Of a stretch of DNA of 64,000 nucleotides, positions 22,004 to 31,978 are shown piece after piece. The position numbers and the translations under genes are program-made. The notes below the pieces were generated by a model, which saw only the letters and a list, made by a program, of their open reading frames with translations, was not told the DNA's origin and made no database searches. The number at the start of each line of letters is the position of its first letter. Within the stretch, counting starts at the first letter, position 1. This DNA is from Chloranthus sessilifolius (taxonomy: Eukaryota; Streptophyta; Magnoliopsida; Chloranthales; Chloranthaceae). The stretch is taken from contig CM037588.1 of NCBI GenBank assembly GCA_021018995.1, positions 148,137,725-148,201,724 of the forward strand, in the 5' to 3' direction.

Positions 22004-23261
22004 CTCGCTCTGACTCAGCCAGACGTATGTATATATCCTGTCCAAAATCTGGGTACACTTTTAGATCAACCAAATCCCCATACCAGTTCAAACAACCTCT
22101 GTCCCCTCCACTGATATCGGCACTAGCATAAGCCATGCAAGAACAGTCGTTCAAGCACAGCTTCCTGCACTCCTCCAGATTTGAATTGAAATCGACTCGA
22201 CAACTCGTAGTATCAGGCAACTTCGCATGTTCCAATCTATAAAACCAATCTCGATTGCCGCAATCTAACTGAGTTCTCCTCACGCAGCCATCTGATGTGT
22301 CTCCACGAGGAGACTTGGGTACGAACCCACGCAGACACGCACACCCCCAGTTTTCATTAGAACTGCAGCGACTGTACACCCCACACCTGGCATAACGATC
22401 GCACTGATCTGCCGGCAGCGTCCAGGATGGGATCCACTCGGAGCTGTCCTCCAACCAAGTCAGACGCTGGAGCTGGCCGGAATCATCAATTTTTAATCTC
22501 GTGATGATAGAATCATTTGTGCTGTTGTATATGTAGTACATCTCATCATCGGTTTCAACAAAGGTGTAATTGAGTAGGTAGAGTTGAGTCAATTCGGAAA
22601 TGCCGCTGAGCCGGACACCATTCCATGACCCGCTCCTGACATATCGCTCCAACCCTTTCATTATAAAGAACTGAGCCTTCCCTTGTGGATAAAGCATGTA
22701 AGAGTATTCCCCAGATCCCGGATTATATCCGGATTTCCACGATGTTAGGGACCAATTCATATCGGTTTTCAGGTTCAGCCCAAGTTTCATATTGGGAAGC
22801 AATGTATCTGTCGGATTATCGAAGCTTTCCCATAAAGAAGTTCCACTGTTGTCATAACTCAATTCACTCAATATAAGATTACCCGAATCCAAGAGCTTAG
22901 CCATTGAATTTTTTCCTGAAATTGAAACGTTCGTCGACCAGATAATGCTACCACTTCCGTCCATTAGCACAAGATTACCATCGTCGCTAATGTTTAAAAT
23001 TCCCGAAGAATCAATGATCGGCCTTTCTCTGTTGGCAACCCAAACGACGGTTGGGATGGGAGCCAGCTGGGTATACCATATTCCGACGTAGCGATTAATA
23101 GAATAGTTAAAGAAGCCTAAAGTGAATTTTTCGCCGCCGGAAACAATGATTTCACCATCTCTGATTGGCCGGGTGGGAATTATGGTGTCCACTGCCCGGC
23201 AAAATCGTAGGAAAAAGAAGAAAATGAGTATGGACTTTGGAAATCCAAGATTGAAATCCAT
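22004..23261 (-). CDS. G-type lectin S-receptor-like kinase, exon 1 (ectodomain)
   Basis: First exon of an S-domain receptor kinase, 1258 nt (419 codons plus one base). Residues 1-24 form a hydrophobic signal peptide; 25-150 a B-type mannose-binding lectin domain (VGIWY, VVWVANRERP); about 205-315 an S-locus glycoprotein domain (RSGSWNG); then a Cys-rich EGF-like stretch; about 335-415 a PAN domain with the CLNDCSCMAYA motif. The reading frame is intact. ATG at 23261 is the only Met before the signal peptide. The donor follows GAGCGAG (gt at 22003-22002), leaving phase 1, which fits exon 2. Family knowledge: plasma-membrane receptor kinases in self-incompatibility, defence or development; the specific ligand cannot be told. 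Exon 1 ending just after PAN is the usual SRK gene structure. Confidence 0.95.
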
Positions 23262-23340
23262 GGCAAAGAGATCAATAGAGTGGCCTCAGGTTCTAAATGT
23301 ATTATAATATTATATTGTAGACTTTTTATGTACTCATTTC
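23262..23340 (-). promoter_or_regulatory. Putative core promoter of the S-receptor-like kinase
   Basis: On the minus strand an AT-rich block with TATTATAAT-like sequence lies around 23300-23315, about 40-55 nt before the ATG. If this is the TATA box the 5' UTR is very short. Only sequence composition supports it. Confidence 0.3.
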
Positions 23341-24325
23341 GAAACGACCGTTACTGATTGTGTATCAGGTCAAGAGATGTGCTCTGCTCTCAAGGTCCAA
23401 GAACCGTGTAAAACAAGCCAATGTTGACCTGGAAGCCATTAAATACTAATTTTTGTTGACCCAATTGACCAATTCTCACCCCTAGCTCCATGATAAAATA
23501 AGATTTCTACTACTTAAATTTCAAACTTACATTGGAACTTGACAAAGTCAATTTTATCTACTCAAAAATTGCAGTGGCCCTAAATCGGGTGCAAGAGAAT
23601 TTTGTAGGAGATTAGGTAAATAACTAACTTTTTTACTGTGACGAGAGTCAAATCTTGAAAGAAAATGAAAGATGTCCAACTTTTCATCTTTTTAGTATTT
23701 TTCGCTTCACTCAATAAATAGGTAATAAAATACCAAGGTCGTACCACAAGCTTCCCCTTTCAGCCAAGTCTGAGAGAGATATATGATAGGCAGACTTACC
23801 CACATTTTGGAAAGGCTGATTCCCGGATTCGAAGGGGAGCAAATCGAGAAGAAAAAATACACATAACCAAAGCCTCAGCCCATAACAAGGTAGCTGATGA
23901 TTGATAATGGAATTACATTGTCTCTAACTGTCTCAATACCGGGGAAACCGGAATATTTTGTTTGGAAGAGCATATACTAATGATAATAATAATAATAAAT
24001 AATTAAATAATTAAATAATCAACCTGCTTCTTTGCCTAACCTTCATTTAATTATAGAATTAAGATATCAGTTCTGCTTCTAGCAAAGTAATTTCAAAAAA
24101 AAAAGAAAATTTTCAAAAAGTATTTTCAATGTAAGCGAAAGTTCAGTTTGATAAAATATCTCTAATGACAGAAAAGTTAGAAGATAGTTTAATAAAATAC
24201 CCATTAACTCAGGTAACTTAGGTGGTGGGAGTGGAGTTTATTGACAATGAATCTTTGTAAATTTCGGATTTAAATATTGATTCGCTCTAATAGACTCCGT
24301 ATATTTGATCTAATTTTGGCGAATT
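23341..24325. other. 5' flank of the receptor kinase gene
   Basis: Intergenic DNA without a gene. Several TTGAC words (W-box core) occur at 23424-23580 (GTTGACCTGG, TTGACCCAATTGACC). A short A/T simple repeat lies at 23978-24020. Nothing else recognised. Confidence 0.5.
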
Positions 24326-24327
24326 AT

Positions 24328-25680
24328 ATGAAGTCAAACTTGGACTAACTAAAACAAAGCTCAAGCAGTGCACCGCCATGCTACAAATGTAACCTTCCAA
24401 TAGCAAATAACAATTGCACATTACCAATTTATGCTGGATCAATGTTTGAGTTGATTAATAAAAAAATTCGCAAGTCTTCATTAACAATTAACACAATAAT
24501 AGCCTCTACCAGCTGCTAGTTTATACTAGTTTAAGTTTGAAAAATATCAAATTTTTAGCTTAAAGTCAGACTTTGAGTAATAAAAAACCTAACATTGTAC
24601 TGCGAAATTATAAATTAACCTTGCCGCTACCATAGCTACCACCAAGTGCCCATGGCTAGGTTAAATTGATAAAATGTCAAGCTTTGACTAAAAGTCAACC
24701 TTTAACCAATGAAAACTATCCAACAATATACTCCCAATGGATTAAAAATTAACATAGCAATAATTACAATCCAGTGCAACATTACATAGGTCAAATTTTG
24801 TTCAAACGTCAAAATTTAACTGATTGTCAATGTTTGAGAAATAAATACGGATAGGATACTACCAAAGTTAAAAAATTAATCCAGCGAAAACAACTACCCA
24901 TTAATAAGGTACACAAAACAAAGTTTAATGTAGTCACATGTTGACCGATAAAAAATTTTACCGATGTAATTTCGAATTATAAATTAACATACCAGTAACT
25001 ATTATCCACCATCAGGGTTTGATTAATTAAATTTTAATAAAAAAGTCAAACTTTGACTAGACTCAGACTTCAACTAATAAATAACTTATCAATGTATTCT
25101 CAAGTTACAAATTAATCTAATGACAACCATTATGTATAGTTAGACTATACTAATTACGTGATTAGGCTTGCAACTCAATGGAAGGATAACAATAATTCAA
25201 ACTCAAAAAATAAGATTATTAGCGGTAGCTACTATTAACCAAAAACTGTTGCTATTAATCCTGTCGCTACCAAAAACTGTCGCTACAAAAACTTGTCTTA
25301 ACAGTAAGTGCCGCTGAAATACCTTATTTTGTAGATCTAGGTCGCAGATTCAATCCTAGCTTATTTATCCAAATATAAAATGCTACACTAAGCAAATTTT
25401 GATAAAAGCTCAAAATTGATCAAAATTTAAACTTCGCCAAATAAAAAATCTGAAGGTGTACTCTTGGGTTATAAATATATATAATGGTAGCTACTAACAT
25501 TGCTAGGTCATAATCGTTTCTCTTTGATTTAGAGTCCATATTTGACTAAAAAGTCAAAATATGTCTCATAAAAAATAAAATGAAATAAAATATTACAACT
25601 GCATTACATCTTGTCAAAGATTGATCAAATTTTAAATTTTAATCAAAGTCAAACATTGACTAAAAATAACGTATGTGTGA
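24328..25680. repeat. Degenerate tandem repeat rich in GTCAAACTTTGACTAA
   Basis: At least eight diverged units of about 110-130 bp. Each has a block like AAGTCAAACTTTGACTAA, often followed by a second TTGAC/GTCAA block, then AATAAAAAAC, CAATGTACTC and AAATTATAAATTAAC. A MITE at 25200-25334 interrupts the series. No coding content. Confidence 0.7.
25200..25334. mobile_element. CACTA-like MITE, second copy
   Basis: Left end CTCAAAAAATAAGATTATTAGCGG, right end (inverted) CTACAAAATAAGG, with internal repeats TGTCGCTACCAAAAACTG. Related to 3605-3753. About 135 bp. Confidence 0.6.
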
Positions 25681-26447
25681 TGCCATGGTAGTGGTGGTAG
25701 TTGCAGTGGGGGAGGAGTTGCTAGTGTGGTTGTAATGACTCTAAAATTCTGAAACTTTCTGACTGCTTTGGTATTCGTGTCTGACACGGAAAGCGAGACA
25801 AATTTAAAATTTTGAAAACAAGATTATTAATACAAAGACTTTTAGTCTGTAGGCGTGTGAAGTGAGATGTCACTTGTGACGCAAGTTCGAGATGCGATTA
25901 GATTCCCTTGTAGTGTAAGATATGCATGAGTGATGTGTTTGTGCTCAACATCGGAGTGAAAGGCTTGGAAATAGAAATATCCTGGATATTTCTATTTAGA
26001 TGGCTTATAAGGGAAGGAAGAGGATTAGAATCCTCTTCTCTATTCACTGTTGCCTCTTCTGAGCTATAGCTAAGAGATTTGAGTTATGAAGCTCTATTGT
26101 GAAACTAGGTAACCTCCGATTTAGAACGAGAGTGATTGGACGTGTGTACGTCGATCTGTCTGAGAGAGCTAACCACACCTGTGCGTTAGTGTGGGGACGT
26201 ACTTAGTTCATAAGAGAACCCACCTTGACGAACTCACGAGTTTCGGATCCGAAGAACCGTTTTGAACAGAAGGATTCCTTGGAACAAGGAATCGTCTTAA
26301 AGGAGGTGAGTTATTATGGGTTTTGTGTGAGTTTGTTTTCCTATTTATGTGTTTAATGAAGGCTTGAATGATTCGTGGAGAATCATAAAGGCTAGGGTTG
26401 AAATGGGTTAAGAATCAACGAACCTCATTAATGACATTTACTGTCAT

Positions 26448-27118
26448 TTCCGATCGATCAAATTGAGTATTTGATCGATCAAAGTATAATCCGATCGGTC
26501 AATCTGAGATTTGATCGATCGAATTGTATAAAGCTCCATATAAAACAGAAGGGTGATTTTCTTGAGAAGACCCGACGAGATTGATCGATCAAATTGGTGA
26601 TTTGATTGATCAAATTTGGTACTGATCGATCAGATTTTTTTTTTTCATAAGTGATCAGAATATGAAGTGATCGATCAAGTGTGAACTGATCGATCAATTG
26701 AGAATTGATCGATCGAACAGTAAGATTGATCGATCAAATAGAAGATCTTCTATTTGATCGATCAAATTTTATAGATAATGTATAGAATAGGAGGCCTATT
26801 TTTTTGAATTTCTGACTTTTGAAAATCCTATCGATCAAACATAATGATTGATCGATCAAACTAATGATTTGATCGATCAATTAAGGGATTGATCGATCAA
26901 ATTTTCCTCTATTCTGTAAATTTGAAAGGTTGGTTTTGATTGATCAAAAATAGGAATTGATCGATCAACTTGAGAATCTGATCGATCAAATGAAGATTGA
27001 TCGATCAGATATTCTCTGATCTATCTATTTAAGAGTGAGGCATCTGATCGATCAAATGATGAGTTGATCGATCAGATGTGAATCTGATCGATCAAATATG
27101 GAGATTGATCAATCGAAT
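26448..27118. repeat. Array of TTTGATCGATCAAA palindromes
   Basis: More than twenty copies of TGATCGATCA-centred palindromes at irregular spacing, in the first half of the solo LTR. Same placing as the arrays of elements 1 and 2, different core. Confidence 0.9.
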
Positions 27119-27923
27119 TCTTTGTTTTATCTTGTTTTAGTTTTCTGAAAAAATACACTGCTGGGCAGTGTACCAAATTGTATCCTGACACTTCTGACAC
27201 GTAGTATACTATACGTATGGTCTAGGTTAAGATCAGGACACTTTAAAAAGTTTTGGATTGCTTAGAAAGACTTGATCTGAGGTAGAGGAAATTCAACCTA
27301 ACTTGTACCCAATTTGATTGCATGGTTTCTGAGTATCCGTATCTGACTTCTGTCATTTCAAAAACATGTCATGCATATGATAAAGCTCTGTTATCTCTGT
27401 TTTCCATATCTCTGCTCTGCTCTACTTTGATTCCTGATATATGCTCTGATTTAAAGTTCATGTGACGAATCCCCCTGATGTGACAGGATATCCACGACCG
27501 GTACGGCGGGATATCCGTGTATCTGATTTGTAAACCCCCTGACACATGTTGCTCTCCTTTGTAGAGGCTTGATGCAATTATCTGTAATTGTTCATTCAAT
27601 GGCGATGGTCGGGGTTACCCATCGGCATACATTTGGCTACCATGTGCTATATTCACGGGAGTTATTTAAGTAATTTAATATTGTATACATGCATCTGACA
27701 ACTCTAAAATTAACGTCTGTTCTGACTATTCTGCATTTGCTCTGTTCACTAAAAGTTCTGCATTTTGATTATCTGTCTACATCTGCTCTTTCTGTCTACA
27801 TTCTCTAATTTGGATATCTGATCTGTGTTGTATTCTACAAACCATGTTTTATAATGTAGATACAAATTACTTGAGTTTCTTTTATTAAGCTTAGATGGTA
27901 ACCCACCATGTTTCTATATAATA

Positions 27924-28037
27924 GGTTCTGAGACTAGAACTCCCGGCACTGAGAGCGATCCCGATTATCAACCAAAGATGGAGACTAAGGCTGAGGAGGA
28001 GGATACTGATACCCCTGCTGACGAGTTCTATCAGTAG
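27924..28037 (+). CDS. LTR acidic micro-ORF (solo LTR 25731)
   Basis: An open frame GSETRTPGTESDPDYQ, then an E-rich stretch, ending TPADEFYQ and TAG. It is preceded by ATATAATAG, a possible splice acceptor at the place where the other LTRs have ACAG. Confidence 0.4.
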   Translation, partial: GSETRTPGTESDPDYQPKMETKAEEEDTDTPADEFYQ

Positions 28038-28449
28038 CTAGGTTATTAGTTCTGTATTTTAAGTTCTGTATATATACTTGTATTTTGGATTATCTGTGTG
28101 TTTGGTGGCTACCTTTATGTATTTATTATTGTAAATATTACTTATAGTCTTATACATTCTATAGAAACCACTATTGGGAATCATTGTTTTGGGTGATGGA
28201 TGTCTATCACCAGTGGTTCTTCATGGTTCCTTTTTGAGGATGTATATTCTTTTGATTTATATCTACTGTTTTTGTTTCCTTCTTTCTTTTAAAAGCCTTT
28301 TATGATGACTCGATCTGTCATGTCGGACAGTGTCTGCTTTGATTTTCACTAGACGAGTAGACACTCTTTAGTTTATTTCGAGAATCATCCAGAGTATGAT
28401 TCAGACGGCACGGGTTTCCGGATGCGGAAATCCGGGCTATCACAGTGGT

Positions 28450-28934
28450 AGTGGAGAGGTGGGTCATAGAAATGAAACTTACTTTTTTTTTTGTTAAGTC
28501 AAAGTAAAAATTTTATGCTTGTACTTAAGTAGGTTTTTTACTTTTTTGTAATTAGTAACTTTCCAATGATTACACAAACTTAATCATCAACCATCAAATT
28601 ATTTGAATCTTTTAATGACCATGACAATAGGAAGGATAGTAAGAATAAAAAGCAAATAACCCATCAACTTGGGCCTCTCATTGATGAAGAGGTGTGCCAG
28701 GAGTACAATATGGATGATTTAGTCAATGTAGTGGACGACCATGTACTCCAAGCTGAAGTTGGATTGCACTAAATACCAGTTCTAAGTCAATTAAACAAAG
28801 AAGAAGCCATGATAAGAAGGCTAGGCCACAAAGAAACTAAAACTGAGACTAAGCTCAATTTGATACCACAGAATTCCAGGTCTCAGGTCAATTAATCAAA
28901 TTAAAGAAGTCGTCGATCGTAATAGAGGAGCTAA
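28450..28934. other. Intergenic DNA
   Basis: No clear gene. A frame at 28650-28770 (KQITHQLGPLIDEEV, then YNMDDLVNVVDDH) is open but has no start and no family I recognise. It may be a fragment of a dead gene. Confidence 0.3.
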
Positions 28935-29107
28935 CGGCCTGTTTTGAAATAGTCGCTTCCCGCGTGGTGAAAACCAGAAAGGCCGCGAGAGAAGCTTTGT
29001 TTGATAAGTTTGCTTCCCTCATGATTCCGTTTCCTACACACTTACTTCCCGTCATTCAGCGACAAGTGGCTAAAAGGCGTCCTTCTGCCGCGTTCCCAAA
29101 CACGCCC
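28935..29107. mobile_element. Tourist-like MITE
   Basis: Terminal inverted repeats CGGCCTGTTTTGAAA (left) and GGGCGTGTTTGGGAA (right, reverse complement), with TAA flanks at 28932-28934 and 29108-29110. 173 bp without coding capacity. TAA duplication and TIR type point to PIF/Harbinger. Confidence 0.6.
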
Positions 29108-29534
29108 TAAGCCACAAAACTAACTTGAGGACTTAGAAACTTTCAGCGTTGCTCGTGCTTTGTCAAAGAAGAAAAGAAGCGAAGGTTTAATTCACCACTC
29201 CCTACTTGTTTATCTTAATTGTAACAACCCGAAATTTCTAACCTGAAATATAAGGAAATTTTGAATCGCTAAATCATAATTCATAATCTAATTATAGAAA
29301 TTTTTTTATATGAATTAGTGTGCAAGCTATAAAAAATAAATTGAATACAGAAATATCCCTGACTAAATTAATTTACATTAATTTACATAACGAAAGTGTA
29401 AAAATTAAAAATAAAATCACCAATAACGGCCGTTCGTCACACAAACAGTGACACTTAATATCCCAAAATAATAATAATAGTCCCAAAAATTCTTAAAAAA
29501 TTATATATACCAAGTCTAAATACCCAAAAGAAAT

Positions 29535-29650
29535 CTACTGATAAAACTGCTCCGGAAGAAGATCTGTCTCGTCCTCTAGTACAAAGTTTGAATCTTCTTC
29601 TAACTCAGGATCCGGGACTACTTCTATACCTGTGACACATAGTATCGGGG
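29535..29650 (-). CDS. LTR acidic micro-ORF (element A)
   Basis: Open frame preceded by GTCACAG (possible splice acceptor). It reads GIEVVPDPELEED, then SNFVLEDETDL, and ends LPEQFYQ with TAG. It closely parallels the element 3 copy (DPNYVL, PPEEYF) though the DNA has diverged. Confidence 0.45.
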
Positions 29651-30859
29651 TGAGCTAACCATCTAAACTCAGTAAAAAAAGTTCAAGGCCAAATTACATT
29701 TTATCCGATCAATGCATAGTTCGATGACAAATTCAAACGCAATTAAATGATAAAAACATAATTTAAAAAATATCATGAGTTCAAAAGCACGTATTCTGAA
29801 TTCTGATTTCATATGAGATTCAATAGCATCGTTTCTTAGGTTTCATGTGAGTATTCATTAAATCGTTTCATCATCAAATTTCATATGTAGTCTTCTAAAT
29901 TTATGATGACTAAAAAATTATAACTTAAATATCACTAGCGCAAACATAGCACTAGAGTCTCCAATTATCGATGGGAATCTCCTCCTAACCATCGTCGTTC
30001 AATGAACTATTTTCTAAGTGCTCAAGCCCCTGCGTTGTGAGGGGTGCTTGTGCGGTTCAATGGGCCGTCAAAACGGTTCAAAAGTCTCAAAGCATAGGAT
30101 TCGATTCAAATTAATATCTTTAAATCACATACAAAGTTCTAATACATAGGTTCAATGATTCATAAAATAATTCTCATTCTAATCCAGATTCAAATTCAAA
30201 GGGCTCGATATTCAAAGTTTTAATGATTATAATTCAATACAAGTTATAAATCATTCAAAAAAGATTTCAAATATTTCGTTGCAATTCAAAAGGTATAATA
30301 TTCAAAAATTCAATAATTAATGCAATTTATTTTCTCTAATTCTAATGTTTAGATACCATACGATTCAAACAGTTCAAATTTAATTCTAATAATCATAGAT
30401 CTGGTTCGAATACATCATTAAAGCCTATGATTTAAAGTCTAAAATATAATTGTGCATTAAAATTCCCCTACCTCGAGTCCAACGTCGCAAGGAGAATCGA
30501 AATAAATGTGTGATTTATCGACGATTGTAGCAATGTGAGTCGTTCTAAAATTTCACAAATTATGCGCCCGATTTCTTCTTCTCTAATACATGAAGAAGAG
30601 ATATATCATAAAGTGAGAGATTTATGTATTGATCGAGAAATCAATATGAGAAAATATTGAGCAAATTACTTTTTAAATTCAAAATACAATTTGAGTGTGT
30701 TTGATCACTTACCGTCGTCGCTCCAAATAAGAGAGATAGAGAAAGATGATAGAGAGATTTCGGGTGAAAGAGAGACGGTTGTTGTGAGAATCTATATAAC
30801 GGAGATACTATATTATTAAAGAGACGGCTGCTATGTGGAGAAGACGAGAAAGCATAGAG

Positions 30860-30861
30860 GG

Positions 30862-30907
<46 letters not shown>

Positions 30908-31046
30908 GTTTGAGAAGAGTAAATAAAACAAAAGTTCAGAAAAGTCTTGCTACCAAATAAAAAGAGTGGGGACTTGAGAATAGCTGTTCGCTGGGTGTTT
31001 TTCTCTAGAATTTTAGAGAGAGAAAGAGAGAGAGAGAGAGAGTAGT
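30860..31046. repeat. TA/GA microsatellites in the LTR of element A
   Basis: (TA)n followed by (GA)n at 30862-30906, and a second (GA)n at about 31017-31043. Confidence 0.9.
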
Positions 31047-31321
31047 GATTGAGAGAATAGCAAGTTGGAAAGTCACATACATAGAGGGAGACGTAGATTA
31101 GAAGCAAGTAGCTTTATTTGGAAAGTCAATAATTATTTAAATAATAAAAGAAGTAACACAATAAAGATAAAAAGCAATAGTCCAAAAAGAACTTTAATAC
31201 TTCTTAAAGAGGGGATTCAAGGGACGGTTGGGTGCTGAGAACATATAACAGAAGTGCCTTGTTGGGTAAGGTAGCTTAATTGGTGGAGTTTCAAAATAGG
31301 AAAGTTAGCCAACATGTTATT

Positions 31322-31322
<1 letters not shown>

Positions 31323-31369
<47 letters not shown>

Positions 31370-31385
31370 TGTGTGTGTGTGTGTT
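31323..31385. repeat. Compound microsatellite (TA)n(GA)n(GT)n
   Basis: Three adjoining dinucleotide tracts, in the LTR of element A. Confidence 0.95.
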
Positions 31386-31949
31386 GCCCGATTGGGCAAT
31401 CCATTAAAAAGCAAGAGTCCGAGGGACTCAACTCCACTTATGTGAGGTTGGGTTTATCCTAGTGGCAACCCAAAATTTGGGGACACCCCACAATATATAT
31501 ATATTTAAATATGCGTGTTTTTTTTGGTATTTAGGAATTTGTGAAAATTTGGGTGCCACCTTGAGCACCCAAATAAGAGTTAAAGTCATTTTTTTTTTAA
31601 TTTATTTTTTTTTTCTTTATCTAGAACAGTGATTCCTCTCTTATTGGTCGCTAGCACATATAATTTGTGTGGCACATCTAGCGCCATACATACATTTATA
31701 CACCTAAATGCACATATTGTATATTTATTCATTTACTTTTAAAAGGCCTAGTTAGGGTCTTGGGTCCGGATTGGAGTCGGGTTCGAATTTGAGTTACGAC
31801 CGTGTTGGGGTGCATTCGCCAATTAAAATATGTAAGCCCAAAGACCACGTTTCAAATGTCAAACATTTGACCAAAGTCAAACCGATCAAAATAGTTGTAT
31901 TATCATCAACAGTCAATGAGTTAGCATTAGCGAAAATAGTATCGTTACA

Positions 31950-31966
31950 TTCTCCCCTCCTTAAAA
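31950..31966 (-). other. Polypurine tract, element A
   Basis: Minus strand TTTAAGGAGGGGAGAA directly before TGTAACG of the 3' LTR. Confidence 0.85.
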
Positions 31967-31978
31967 GAATTTTTGTCA

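Larger units (their letters stand above)
25731..28444 (+). mobile_element. Gypsy (Tekay-like) solo LTR
   Basis: 2714 bp, TGTAATGACTCTA to GGGCTATCACA, with an exact target-site duplication GTGGT (25726-25730, 28445-28449). No internal domain. Carries a palindrome array, a micro-ORF, a nested hairpin (28164-28220) and a terminal hairpin like the other Tekay LTRs here. Confidence 0.9.
29220..31949 (-). repeat. Element A, 3' LTR
   Basis: 2730 bp with TG...CA ends (plus strand TGTAACAACCCG to ATCGTTACA), next to a polypurine tract. Flank 29215-29219 is TTAAT. It contains microsatellites but no CG-palindrome array. Stem-loop at 29651-29671 (one arm changed by one base), micro-ORF at 29535-29650. 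Confidence 0.9.

Noticed and set aside
28650-28770. Open frame ending VVDDHVLQAEVGLH as a kinase fragment
   Set aside because: No diagnostic kinase motif and no start; too little to name.
30641-31414. Ser/Leu-rich minus-strand ORFs
   Set aside because: Translations of GA/TA/GT microsatellites within the LTR of element A.
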